Source: Thalassotalea sp. LPB0316
Lineage (GTDB): Bacteria; Pseudomonadota; Gammaproteobacteria; Enterobacterales; Alteromonadaceae
Length of the DNA stretch: 64,000 nt
Reading direction: 5' to 3'
Assembly: GCF_014898095.1 (NCBI RefSeq)
Contig: NZ_CP062946.1
Span: 3,162,001 to 3,226,000 of the forward strand
A model generated the notes under the pieces. The model did not search any database. It saw only the letters and a program-made list of their open reading frames with translations, and was not told where the DNA came from. Numbering within the stretch: position 1 is the stretch's first letter; every line of letters starts with the position of its first letter. The position numbers were made by a program, and so were the translations under genes. Below, piece by piece: positions 9,311 to 17,635 of this stretch.

Positions 9311-10552
9311 TTACTGTCCGAAACGCCAGTTGAACGGAAAGCCTGTCGGCTCGATGATGGTCTCTAGCTGTTGATACCAAACGTCGTAAGCATGACGCAT
9401 TTCATCCAGGTACTGATATTGGTTGTAGATAGCATCCAACCCTTTTTTGCTGTGGCCAATCATCAACTCGGCAACTTCTTGCGTGGTGATGGCTGACATT
9501 CGCGTTCGCATCGTTCTGCGAAGATCATGCATAGACCAGTGTTCCATCTCAACACCAAGCGATCTGCGAGCCCAGATTTTCACATTGTTAGGAATAGTGG
9601 TATCAAAGCCATTTGTGGCAAGCTCTTCTTGTCCGTTCGCGGGAAACAAGTAAGTTGATTTGCTCATCTGCATCGCCAGTTCAATCAGATCGATAGCGGG
9701 TTTAATTAGTGGCCTCATGATCGGCGCTCCAATTTTCTCACCTTGTTTGCGGATCTCTATGGGCACTGTCCACATTGCAGATTGCAAGTCAAAGTGATGC
9801 TTTTCAGCTTGAATGAGTTCGCCCTTGCGCCCTCCCAATAAGAGAAGCAGTTTTATGTAGATGCGATTCTTCTCAGTGATTTTTGACTCATGCAAATAGC
9901 GCCAAAGTATCCTGATTTCGTTGTCGTTTAGCACCCGAGTTCGTTTGCCTTTCTTACCGCCGACCTTTTTTGCAGTGATCCCAGCGGCAGCGTTAATTTC
10001 CAAAATTTGTTCATCAATCAGCCAGTCATAAAACTTATGCAGCACAGACACTAGGCGTTCTGTGTTTGAAGGGGACGACTCCGAAACCTCACGAAGACAG
10101 TTTCTTAAGGACAATTCATTGATGTCAGTTAATGGGTACTTGCCAAGTCGGGGCAGCAAATATATTTCACTGCTGCGTTTTTGGTAGTGCCACGTTTTCT
10201 CCTTTAGCCCTTGCTTACCGGCAGAGTCTATCCAGTCTCGAAAAATCGATTCGAAGCTTTGATTAGCAGAATACTTAGCCCGTTCCTGCTGTAGGTAGAG
10301 CTTGGGGTTTCGACCTTGATCAAGTACTGCCCTTAACCTATCCAGCTCATTCCTGGCTTCAGCAAGCTTCATAAGTGGGTAAGTACCAATGTCTACCCGC
10401 TGTTGCTTGCCATCGAAACGATAACGAAACTGAAAAACAATTTTGCCCTTGGGCGATACCCGAGCACTTAGCCCATCTCGGTCGGCTTTTACTACGGTTT
10501 CTTTTGCTTCTTTATTTAACCTGGCATCGAGCCAGCTAACTGATAACGCCAT
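9311..10552 (-). CDS. int: ICE integrase, tyrosine recombinase
   Basis: Site-specific recombinase that integrates and excises the ICE at prfC. At 413 residues it has the P4-type layout: an N-terminal arm-binding DUF4102-like domain (residues 1-85, DGLSARVSPKGKIVFQFRYR), a SAM-like core-binding domain (about 100-190) and a catalytic domain with Arg in LLGGRKGELI (about 240), HDLRR (about 342), GHSKKG and the Tyr nucleophile in YNQYQYLDEM. All catalytic residues are present. It begins one base after srpR ends, so it can be read through from srpMR as well as from its own promoter. Confidence 0.97.
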   Translation of the reverse strand: MALSVSWLDARLNKEAKETVVKADRDGLSARVSPKGKIVFQFRYRFDGKQQRVDIGTYPLMKLAEARNELDRLRAVLDQGRNPKLYLQQERAKYSANQSFESIFRDWIDSAGKQGLKEKTWHYQKRSSEIYLLPRLGKYPLTDINELSLRNCLREVSESSPSNTERLVSVLHKFYDWLIDEQILEINAAAGITAKKVGGKKGKRTRVLNDNEIRILWRYLHESKITEKNRIYIKLLLLLGGRKGELIQAEKHHFDLQSAMWTVPIEIRKQGEKIGAPIMRPLIKPAIDLIELAMQMSKSTYLFPANGQEELATNGFDTTIPNNVKIWARRSLGVEMEHWSMHDLRRTMRTRMSAITTQEVAELMIGHSKKGLDAIYNQYQYLDEMRHAYDVWYQQLETIIEPTGFPFNWRFGQ

Positions 10553-10553
10553 G

Positions 10554-10823
10554 TTATAAGCCCAGCCCTAGTTTTGATTTTAATGATTGTTTACGTGATT
10601 CTGCTTTGGGTTCTGGCGCTGTACTCATAGAAGTCACTTCACCATCTGGTGCAAAGCCATCCACCTGTACAGATGTCGTGGATAGATTGGGTTGGCTCAT
10701 GTGAATTAACCCAAAGGTGGCCAGCATCCGCAGACGCTCAGCGCGTTCCCGTGGTGGCGTCTTTTCCAATTCTTTGAGCAGTTCAGGGTGGCTCCCTGGG
10801 GGAATGTTGACGACGACTCTCAT
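10554..10823 (-). CDS. srpR: Partition-associated protein SrpR (predicted DNA-binding adaptor)
   Basis: In SXT/R391 ICEs srpM and srpR form an actin-type (type II) partition system that stabilises the excised, replicating element. This 89-residue protein follows srpM with overlap and has an N-terminal MRVVVNIPPGSHPELLKELE strand-helix resembling a ribbon-helix-helix start, a helical middle RERAERLRMLATFGL, and a basic, probably disordered tail ending KQSLKSKLGLGL. I prefer the ATG at 10823; a GTG at 10829 is in frame but leaves too little room for an RBS. The assignment rests on position and size more than on motif. Confidence 0.75.
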   Translation of the reverse strand: MRVVVNIPPGSHPELLKELEKTPPRERAERLRMLATFGLIHMSQPNLSTTSVQVDGFAPDGEVTSMSTAPEPKAESRKQSLKSKLGLGL

Positions 10824-10825
10824 GA

Positions 10826-11800
10826 TCACGCCCCATAAAACCAGAAGCCTCGGACGTTCGCCAAAACAGACTGTTCCGGCACGATGATCTTGCTTCGTGA
10901 AAAAATCTCCTTGGCCGCTTCCTTATAAGCCATGGCTCCACCTCCGGCGATCAATACCAAGTCCGCATTGATGCTTTCGTCACGCATGGATTGGCGCATG
11001 GCTGTAAGAGCAACAGGCGCTACCTTTTTCATGGCAGCATTCAGATAAGGTGAAATATCGACCTTTTCTCCAAACAGCAGGACCTGCAAGTCGCCGGTTC
11101 TCATGGCTTTTTCAAGTCGATCCATTCCGACTTTGGCACCGTGATCTTCTGAAATCAGCTTATCAATGGTTTCCAGTAGCACGGACATTGCCTGAAGACT
11201 GGTTCCTGATGAGCTGTAGCGAATTTCTCCGGCCTCAAGAGCAACCCAGTCAACAGAAAAGAAGCCGGGATCTATGACGACGACGCGACCTTCTTCAATC
11301 AAGCCCAAATCTCCACCAGTTTGAACCAGATCCATATAGGCACCGGCAGGCTGCGGCAGCACTTTGACATCATGAACTGTGATGCTGCGCTTAGGCGTCA
11401 CTTGATGGACACCTTTTAAACGCTGCACAAGGTCAGACTTACGTTGTGGTTCATGAAACTGGGAAACCGGTAATCCAGTGACAACCAAATCGATGGATTC
11501 TGTTTCAGCCATTAACAAGGCGGCATGAAAAAGTGCCTTATAGGTTTTTGTGGTGGGATATTCCGGGTGAAGCTCTCGTTCCCAGCCTTGAAGGCGTCCA
11601 GCAGGAACACCAGCGGCCCAACGCTCATTATCGACTGACACATACAAACAAGTTTCATCATCGCCTCCACCGATACGCTCTGGCATACGATCCGCAGGAC
11701 CGGCACCCGCAGGCAGAATAATGGTTTTCGGTTCACTGCCTGATTGGCCAATTGCCAGCTTCAGGTTCGAGTAACCGATATCTACGCCTAGTACAAACAT
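10826..11800 (-). CDS. srpM: Actin-like ATPase SrpM (ParM family)
   Basis: Filament-forming ATPase that would push sister copies of the excised ICE apart. The 324-residue protein shows the actin/ParM nucleotide-binding motifs: phosphate-1 VLGVDIGYSNLKLAIG at the N-terminus, phosphate-2 VVVIDPGFFSVDW (about residue 160), and adenosine motif LVLIAGGGAMAYKEA (about 285). The ATG at 11800 has AGGAG six bases upstream, better than the longer frame opening at 11821. The repeats just upstream are a candidate centromere. Confidence 0.9.
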   Translation of the reverse strand: MFVLGVDIGYSNLKLAIGQSGSEPKTIILPAGAGPADRMPERIGGGDDETCLYVSVDNERWAAGVPAGRLQGWERELHPEYPTTKTYKALFHAALLMAETESIDLVVTGLPVSQFHEPQRKSDLVQRLKGVHQVTPKRSITVHDVKVLPQPAGAYMDLVQTGGDLGLIEEGRVVVIDPGFFSVDWVALEAGEIRYSSSGTSLQAMSVLLETIDKLISEDHGAKVGMDRLEKAMRTGDLQVLLFGEKVDISPYLNAAMKKVAPVALTAMRQSMRDESINADLVLIAGGGAMAYKEAAKEIFSRSKIIVPEQSVLANVRGFWFYGA

Positions 11801-11821
11801 ACTTATCTCCTGTGCACTCAA

Positions 11822-11928
11822 AGTGCTCTAACGGTTTTCAATCAACCGCGCTGTTCACGCTTGGGCTATTCCAAGTGCTCTGGCGGTTCACTCAAATGTC
11901 ATTATCAGGATTCGGTGCACTGGCGGTG
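11822..11928. repeat. Candidate srpC centromere repeats upstream of srpM
   Basis: Three related 15-base words follow one another: AGTGCTCTAACGGTT (11822), AGTGCTCTGGCGGTT (11874) and GGTGCACTGGCGGTG (11914). Repeats directly upstream of a parM gene are the usual form of a type II centromere, and the partition locus of this family is described as having such a site. The assignment here is inference. Confidence 0.5.
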
Positions 11929-11989
11929 GGCAGAAAGGTGACAAATCCTTTCATCTATCTGCCTATTGCATTTTCGCAAAAGTATGAGA

Positions 11990-12262
11990 ATAGGCTCTGT
12001 TTGGCGGCGGATGACCTAGTCAAAAAAATCGAGACGCCAAACGTCGTTTGCATTCTGGCCTGAACTCGCCAAACGGTTTGTATCTTCATGACGATACGTC
12101 TTTTTAGGCGTTTTTAAGTGAAATCGGGCTGTATCCCTTGTCAGGTATGGGATTGCGCGAGTTGATTTATATCGAGACGCCAAACAGTGATTGTTACGGC
12201 AGTTTCACGTTTGGCGTTTCGATCCAAAAGCCAAACGGATAGTGGTTTTGGCTTTTGAGGTT
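11990..12262. other. oriT region of the ICE
   Basis: In SXT/R391 elements the transfer origin is a roughly 300-bp stretch immediately upstream of mobI. Here that interval contains many copies of the word GCCAAACG in both directions: CAAACGTCGTTTG near 12038-12051, ACGCCAAAC (12177-12185) paired with GTTTGGCGT (12209-12217), and CAAAAGCCAAAC paired with GTTTTGGCTTTTG (one bulged T) ending just before mobI. The nick site cannot be named from sequence. Confidence 0.75.
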
Positions 12263-12264
12263 AA

Positions 12265-12708
12265 TTGGATGGGAAAATTGGTTTGGTAGAAATCGTCAAT
12301 GAACAATGGAAAGCAGAGGTATCAGATTTACTTCAGCAAGAAACGGACAGGCTAAAAGCGCTGGCACGAACTGAAGTTGATGACTTTTGGGTTACCCATT
12401 ACAAGGTTCGAGAGAATGAGCCCTTTAAAGACTGGGGCCTGCTTGGTGTCCGTATCAGAGACTTTAAGTATGGCTTTGGCATAGAGTGGTACATCAACAG
12501 TTTTCACGGTCAACGAGGCAAGCGCGTGGTCTTTAGCAAGGGACTGCGTATTTCAAAGACGAAGCTGAGATACTCATTTTTGGACTGCCAAGGTCTAGCC
12601 AAAGAATGGGAGTTAGCGCTGGCCATGGAGAAAGAAGAATTCTTCAGTGATATTCGACGCCAAGTTGATAAGCTCAACATGCTGCGTCGCAGAGTGAATG
12701 CCTATTGA
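12265..12708 (+). CDS. mobI: Mobilization protein MobI
   Basis: MobI is needed, with the relaxase TraI, for processing at oriT in SXT/R391 and IncC elements. The 147-residue product is hydrophilic, with no membrane segment, and has the family segments DFWVTHYKVRENEPFKDWG, GFGIEWYINSFHG and a basic helical C-terminus. It begins at a TTG four bases after GAGG, since no ATG exists in the first 130 codons; an in-frame TTG at 12283 is the alternative. It follows the oriT hairpins directly, as in SXT. Confidence 0.9.
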   Translation: MDGKIGLVEIVNEQWKAEVSDLLQQETDRLKALARTEVDDFWVTHYKVRENEPFKDWGLLGVRIRDFKYGFGIEWYINSFHGQRGKRVVFSKGLRISKTKLRYSFLDCQGLAKEWELALAMEKEEFFSDIRRQVDKLNMLRRRVNAY

Positions 12709-12718
12709 GTTAACTGCG

Positions 12719-13987
12719 CTACTTCACTCGCGGCAACTGGTCCCAGCGTGTTGTGTAGGCGGGAGACAAATGCTCTCGCTTCATCGACCAATCTTTCTTC
12801 GTTCCTTGTCCAGCAAAGAAAACCTTTCCGGCACCACTTTGGTTAATGGTGTCCAATACAGACATTAACTGTTGGCTATTAGAGCGGGTCGATACGTCAT
12901 CGAATAGTCCTGGTTGAAACATGCCTGGATCGTAAAAGTCAGACAGCATGACGCCCGCTTTGGCATAACGAAAACCATCCTTCCAAATTCGCTTGAGTAA
13001 GTGATTGGCCAGCTCGATAAAATCCCGCGTATCGCAACTGGGGATTAGCAATTCACCCGATGCAGAGTTGCTGTACTGCGGCTCGTTGTCCTTAAAGGGG
13101 CTGGTACGTATAAACACGGTCAGCACTTTGGCTTGCTGCTGTTCTTTGCGAAGCTTCTCAGTGGCGCGGGTTGCGTATTCGCATACGGCTTCACGTAACA
13201 ATTCAAAGTGCGTCACTTTTACGCCAAATGAACGGCTACAGACGATTTGGTTCTTGATTGGCGGGATCTCTTCTAGTTCAATGCACGACTCACCATTGAG
13301 TTCTCTGACGGTTCTTTCTAAAACCACCGAGAACTGGTCTCTGATGGCTCTAGGAGAGGCATTGGCTAGGTCTAAGGCTGTGGTGATACCCAACGCATTT
13401 AAACGCTTAGAAAGCCGTCTACCAACGCCCCAAACATCATCAACCGGGACTAATGCGAGCAATCGACGTTGCCGATCTGGATTGGTCAGGTCTACAACCC
13501 CCTGAGTGGCTGGATATTTTTTGGCGGCATGGTTTGCCAGTTTGGCGAGTGTTTTTGTCGGTGCAATGCCTACACAGACGGTGATCCCAATCCAGTGGCC
13601 TATGCGCTCTCGCACTTGTTGTCCGAACTCGACAAGGGATATGGCAGACTCAATACCGGTTAAATCCAGAAACGCTTCGTCAATGGAGTAGACCTCTACT
13701 CGTGGTGCCATCTCCTCCAAAGTGCGCATCACTCGACTGCTCAAATCTGCGTACAGCGCGTAATTGGACGAGAATGCCAAAATGCCATGGCGCTGCATTT
13801 CAGCTTTGATCTGAAAGACGGGTACGCCCATTTTTATACCGAGTAACTTAGCTTCACGTGAGCGTGCAACCACGCAGCCGTCATTGTTAGACAGCACCAC
13901 AACCGGCGTATCTTTTAAATCAGGACGAAACAGCTTCTCACAACTGGCGTAAAAATTGTTGCAGTCCACCAAGGCAAATACAGGCAT
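12719..13987 (-). CDS. rumB: Error-prone DNA polymerase V subunit RumB (UmuC family)
   Basis: Y-family lesion-bypass polymerase that works with processed RumA. The 422-residue protein starts MPVFALVDCNNFYASCEKLF, with the catalytic Asp, then AREAKLLGIKMG-type palm and YSIDEAFLDLTG with the second acidic pair, a helix-hairpin-helix segment VDDVWGVGRRLSKRLNALG and a UmuC-type C-terminal domain. I start at 13987, the family start, rather than an in-frame 14041 that lies inside rumA. It is intact, unlike SXT itself, where rumB is interrupted by resistance cargo. Confidence 0.95.
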   Translation of the reverse strand: MPVFALVDCNNFYASCEKLFRPDLKDTPVVVLSNNDGCVVARSREAKLLGIKMGVPVFQIKAEMQRHGILAFSSNYALYADLSSRVMRTLEEMAPRVEVYSIDEAFLDLTGIESAISLVEFGQQVRERIGHWIGITVCVGIAPTKTLAKLANHAAKKYPATQGVVDLTNPDRQRRLLALVPVDDVWGVGRRLSKRLNALGITTALDLANASPRAIRDQFSVVLERTVRELNGESCIELEEIPPIKNQIVCSRSFGVKVTHFELLREAVCEYATRATEKLRKEQQQAKVLTVFIRTSPFKDNEPQYSNSASGELLIPSCDTRDFIELANHLLKRIWKDGFRYAKAGVMLSDFYDPGMFQPGLFDDVSTRSNSQQLMSVLDTINQSGAGKVFFAGQGTKKDWSMKREHLSPAYTTRWDQLPRVK

Positions 13988-13994
13988 GGGATAC

Positions 13995-14444
13995 TCACGA
14001 CTTGCGGCGCATGTTTCGCACCACATTGGTGACCACACCAAATATCTCTAACTCTGTCCCTTCAGGAATATGAATGGGCTCATACACCTGGTTTCTTGGG
14101 AGCAGCATGACGCACGGCCTTAGTTGAAGCTCCTTTACCGTGAGTTCACCATGGATACCAGCGATGACAATGTCACCGTGTTCTGCTTGGACAGAGCGAT
14201 CAACCACCAAAATATCATCTGGGTGAATCCCGGCATCAATCATTGAATCACCTTCAACACGCACAAAGAACGTTGCAGCTGGTCGCTTGATGCACAGCTC
14301 GTTGAGGTCGAGCGTTTGCTCAACATAATCCTGCGCTGGGGAGGGAAAACCAGCAGAAACACGTTCCATGAACAATGGAATACGAAGGCGCTTGGCTTTG
14401 ATGAAGGCAAGTGCGCCGCTACGGCCTATCAGCGAGACACTCAT
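13995..14444 (-). CDS. rumA: RumA, UmuD-like self-cleaving SOS protein
   Basis: Peptidase S24 protein that cleaves itself on RecA filaments to activate the RumB polymerase. The 149-residue sequence has the Ala-Gly cleavage site in VSAGFPSP (residues about 30-37), the Ser nucleophile in VEGDSMIDAGI (about 68) and the Lys base in ELTVKELQL (about 104). It lies seven bases before rumB. A perfect LexA box sits upstream, so the pair should be induced by DNA damage, the same signal that induces ICE excision through SetR. Confidence 0.95.
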   Translation of the reverse strand: MSVSLIGRSGALAFIKAKRLRIPLFMERVSAGFPSPAQDYVEQTLDLNELCIKRPAATFFVRVEGDSMIDAGIHPDDILVVDRSVQAEHGDIVIAGIHGELTVKELQLRPCVMLLPRNQVYEPIHIPEGTELEIFGVVTNVVRNMRRKS

Positions 14445-14472
14445 GACGAACCTCGAAAAATCACAATTGATA

Positions 14473-14488
14473 CTGTTTGTTTATACAG
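14473..14488. promoter_or_regulatory. LexA (SOS) box of rumAB
   Basis: CTGTTTGTTTATACAG is an exact CTGT-N8-ACAG LexA operator, placed 29 bases before the rumA start. Confidence 0.92.
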
Positions 14489-14599
14489 TATCTAATGCTA
14501 TGCTGATTTCTACAAGTAAAATTGTAGGTAAAACTGTAGTTGTTCGAGCAAGACGCTGTGTTGTCGGTGATTTATTTTTTGTGTTGAAAAACTAGATGT

Positions 14600-14985
14600 G
14601 GGGGATCGCTCGCCCTCGTCAAAGCCTGCAAGGCTTGGACAATACTGCTTCTGCCTACTGCTCTTGTTTCTGTTACTGATCCTGTTACTGCTACTGGTTA
14701 ACGCATGGGTCAAGTAACCGTCAGACAAGGCTTGTTGAACCCTTTGCAAAGGGTTTAAAAACAGTTAGTAAAATTCTGCTTCGTATTGAATTTACTGGCT
14801 TAAAGCGAAGTTAGGAGCACCATTAAAATGCTCAGTCGAACTCGGTTCAAGCCTTTTGCAACCGTTTGAAAAGGGGTTGGCTAAGCCATACGTAAAGGGT
14901 ATCGGTAAGGGTTACCTAAAGGGTTTAGCTAAGGCTTTCTGAAAGGCTTAGCCAAAGCCTTCATACATGGGTTCACCCAGTAGAA
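14600..14985. repeat. Repeat-rich non-coding stretch with palindromes
   Basis: The space between rumA and the next gene has no credible ORF. It is dense in the related words AAGGGT, AAGGCT and AAGCCT in both directions, forming AAGCCT-GCA-AGGCTT (14622-14636), the perfect 18-base palindrome AACCCTTTGCAAAGGGTT (14738-14755), a GTTACTG-rich tract (about 14672-14697) and AAGGCTT/AAGCCTT near 14944-14962. The role is unknown: protein-binding cluster, origin-like region or structured RNA. Confidence 0.55.
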
Positions 14986-15084
14986 AGATTAAAAAAACGC
15001 TTAGGTATCCAAGGTGCATTTAGAAAAACCTGTGGCACAGTGAAATCACCTAAAGCGAACAATAGAATTGAAGAGGAACCATCA

Positions 15085-15990
15085 ATGACAAGAGCCCCTG
15101 CGCCATTTCCGCTAGAGCGCCTCACGGATATCCCAGAAAGACCAGAAGATTTTAGATTGCTGGAGCGTATTCCATTAACCCGTGAGCCGCAGTCCTGGCC
15201 ACTTGAACTTTCTCCTATGGTCGGTGATGAACAGCCAATGGTGCTGCTCGATACAGAGACAACCGGACTGTCTGCCGATGATGAGTCCATTATTGAGCTT
15301 GGTATGGTTAAGGTGCTTTACAGCCCCTCTGCTCAGCGGATTGTGTCGATTGTTGATGTGATCAGCCTGTATGAAGATCCCGGCAAGCCAATCCCCGAGC
15401 TGATTACCGAGTTAACCGGCATCACCGATGAGATGGTGCAAGGCCAGCGCATTGATGATGCTCTGGTAGCGAGTTGGTTATCCGATGATCCGCTGGTGGT
15501 TGCGCACAATGCACAGTTTGATCGTCCTTTCTTTGAAAAGCGTTTTGCTGCATTAGGACATCTATCTTGGGCCTGTTCAGCCAGTGGAATAGATTGGAAG
15601 GCGCTGGGTTTTGAAAGTCGAAAGCTTGAGTACCTGCTGCTTCGCTTAGGTTGGTTCTATGAAGGACACCGAGCTGCAACCGATTGTTTGGCGATGGCCT
15701 GGTTGTTTCATTTGTTGCCCGAGTCCGTTGCAAACTTGTTGTCTGAAGCAGACAGGCGAACTGTGTTAGTTCGTGCGTTTGGTGCGCCGTTTGACGTAAA
15801 GGACTATTTAAAAGAGCGTGGTTACCGCTGGCATGACGGTGTTAAAGGTGCCAACAAACATTGGTGGCGCGAAATCAGCGAAGACGAGTTGCCGCAGGAA
15901 CAAACTTACCTGGATGATTTGTATCATCGTGGCTCAGAACATGCCCACTATGACTACAAAGATGCCCGCAATCGATTTAAAGCTTTGTAG
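15085..15990 (+). CDS. DEDDh 3'-5' exonuclease (DnaQ-like)
   Basis: Predicted single-strand 3'-5' exonuclease of the DNA polymerase III epsilon superfamily. The 301-residue protein has ExoI VLLDTETTGL (residues about 53-62), the ExoII region VVAHNAQFDRPFFEKRF (about 137-153) and an ExoIII block GHRAATDCLAMAWL (about 195-208) with the His-Asp pair, so the active site is complete. About 65 C-terminal residues (VKDYLKERGYRWHDG...) form a small extra domain often fused to such exonucleases. Start at 15085 is set by AGAGGA seven bases upstream. It is a core-type gene of the family near rumAB; its task in ICE biology is not known to me. Confidence 0.85.
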   Translation: MTRAPAPFPLERLTDIPERPEDFRLLERIPLTREPQSWPLELSPMVGDEQPMVLLDTETTGLSADDESIIELGMVKVLYSPSAQRIVSIVDVISLYEDPGKPIPELITELTGITDEMVQGQRIDDALVASWLSDDPLVVAHNAQFDRPFFEKRFAALGHLSWACSASGIDWKALGFESRKLEYLLLRLGWFYEGHRAATDCLAMAWLFHLLPESVANLLSEADRRTVLVRAFGAPFDVKDYLKERGYRWHDGVKGANKHWWREISEDELPQEQTYLDDLYHRGSEHAHYDYKDARNRFKAL

Positions 15991-16077
15991 CTCTCTACAA
16001 GGCAAGCCTTGCATATTTGAAAACCTCTGGAAAATGGAAAGTGAACTCATGGTTTAACCAACAAGAGGAATCTTTCC

Positions 16078-16377
16078 ATGTACCAAGACACCTACATTGA
16101 ATACTGGGGCGAAATCTTCGTCTCTGCCCGCATCATTGAATTTGGCATCACGTTCGAGCGCTTTCTTAAAGATCCATGGAAGCACTTGATGTCCTGTGGC
16201 CAAGAGTCTGCCCCAGACGCGATTGCTGAAGGAATGCTGCCATTGCTACCAGCCCAGGCAGAAGTTGCTAGGCGTGTTCGGGAAAGTGAGCAACGAGCCC
16301 TGATGTCCACGAACTCGGAAAAAGGGAAGTCTCAAAGCAGTAACATCGTGGTGCCACTGGTTCGGGTAGCGCATTGA
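16078..16377 (+). CDS. Unknown 99-residue ICE protein
   Basis: I do not recognise a family. The product is soluble-looking, starts MYQDTYIEYWGEIFVSARII, and has a helical middle with an alternation typical of small adaptor proteins and a basic C-terminus. AGAGGA lies nine bases before the ATG. The leader can form two crossing pairings (CCTCT 16024-16028 with AGAGG 16064-16068, and TGGAAAG 16035-16041 with CTTTCCA 16072-16078). The gene follows the exonuclease by about 90 bases, and a TGATAGC-GCTATCA palindrome overlaps its stop. Confidence 0.7.
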   Translation: MYQDTYIEYWGEIFVSARIIEFGITFERFLKDPWKHLMSCGQESAPDAIAEGMLPLLPAQAEVARRVRESEQRALMSTNSEKGKSQSSNIVVPLVRVAH

Positions 16378-16498
16378 TAGCGGCTATCAGCAATGACACG
16401 AAACAAGGCCTTCACGCCCATAACTGAGCGGCAATTGCAATCAAGATCAAAAAGTTGCCGCTTAGTCTTCCCTACAAAATAATTTGTGATAGGATGAT

Positions 16499-16519
16499 AC
16501 CTAATAAAATTAATTAGGT
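16499..16519. promoter_or_regulatory. Candidate operator of the WYL regulator
   Basis: ACCTAAT and ATTAGGT are perfect 7-base inverted arms around a 7-base AT spacer, about 175 bases before the regulator gene. WYL proteins of the BrxR/CapW type bind inverted repeats in their own promoters, so this is a reasonable operator, but it is inference. Confidence 0.45.
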
Positions 16520-16694
16520 TGAAGCCTATTCAGTGTTTTATGGCCATCTGTCCAGCTTCAACCGGTAGAGATTGATTAGTCATTGCGGATAAAGAGCAGC
16601 ATTGAGTGACGCTTTTCAATGTGATTACGCGATGTCGGTCCGTATTTTATAAACAGAGTTTTAAGAATCTGGTTGAATTGGATAAACAAGACGC

Positions 16695-17627
16695 ATGACA
16701 AATGATGGTCTGAAACAAACGGTAGTGGCGAAGTCAGATAGGCTTTCGCAGATAGCGCAGTTGCCACAAGCAACCAGGGATCGCATTGCCCACATCGATT
16801 TCACCTTATTGTTTAAGGGCGAAGCGGTGCGGGCGGATTTAGTCGATCGCTTCAGTATAGCCGCCGCACAAGCAACGAAAGACTTCACCATGTACAGAGA
16901 GCTTGCGCCAGGCAACATTGAGTATGACCAAAAGCTCAAGTTGCACAAGCGCGGTGAAGCATTTGAGCCCTTGTTCGACTACGACGTTGTGAGAACGCTG
17001 GCAACCATTAGCCAAGGGTACGGCGATGGCTTTACTGGAAAGGTAAAACCACCTCTTGCGTGTGAAGCGCCTTATCACCTTAACAAGCCGAGCTTATCGA
17101 TAGTAGCGAAAGTCACCGAGGCCATACACAAAGGCAAAGCCTTGCGTATCACCTATGTATCGTTATCGAGCGGTGAAACCACGCGTGAAATTGTGCCGCA
17201 TACGCTGGTAGACAATGGCCTGCGTTGGCACGTTCGTGGTTATGACCGCAAGCATAATGAGTTCCGTGACTTTGTGCTTACCCGAATTAAAGCAGCGGTT
17301 GTGCTTGAGGATTCGAGGTTGTCTGAAACCGAGCTCGAAACCCAAGACCGGCAATGGAACCGATTTGTAGAGCTGGAGTTAGTGCCACACCCACGCATAG
17401 AGCACAGCGAAGCGATAGAGCTGGACTATGGCATGACGGAGGGCGTGATGAAGGTTGAAATCAGAGCAGCAACTGCGGGGTACATGCTTCGGCTTTGGAA
17501 TGTCGATTGCTCCAAAGAGGCTCAGTTAAAAACACCCGAATTCCATTTATGGCTAAAAAATTATCAAACTTTATACGGTGTCGGTAACCTTGCGATTGCG
17601 CCTGGTTTCGATATGGTCACAGAATAG
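16695..17627 (+). CDS. WYL-domain transcriptional regulator (BrxR/CapW-like)
   Basis: Homodimeric repressors of this type control phage-defence operons. The 310-residue protein has an N-terminal winged helix (residues about 15-95, FKGEAVRADLVDRFSIAAAQATKDF), a WYL domain (about 140-215, ALRITYVSLSSGE, IVPHTLVDNGLRWHVRGYD, FRDFVLTRI) and a C-terminal dimerisation region, which is the BrxR/CapW order. The WYL pocket is thought to sense a nucleic-acid-derived ligand. It ends eight bases before hsdM, so it should regulate the restriction operon. Confidence 0.87.
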   Translation: MTNDGLKQTVVAKSDRLSQIAQLPQATRDRIAHIDFTLLFKGEAVRADLVDRFSIAAAQATKDFTMYRELAPGNIEYDQKLKLHKRGEAFEPLFDYDVVRTLATISQGYGDGFTGKVKPPLACEAPYHLNKPSLSIVAKVTEAIHKGKALRITYVSLSSGETTREIVPHTLVDNGLRWHVRGYDRKHNEFRDFVLTRIKAAVVLEDSRLSETELETQDRQWNRFVELELVPHPRIEHSEAIELDYGMTEGVMKVEIRAATAGYMLRLWNVDCSKEAQLKTPEFHLWLKNYQTLYGVGNLAIAPGFDMVTE

Positions 17628-17635
17628 GAAATAAC

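Noticed and set aside
11752..12063. 103-codon plus-strand ORF over the srpM upstream region
   Set aside because: No RBS, no family likeness, and it crosses the candidate centromere and oriT repeats; a chance frame.
14600..14985. CRISPR array
   Set aside because: The repeats are short, unevenly spaced and palindromic words without uniform repeat-spacer structure, and there are no cas genes.
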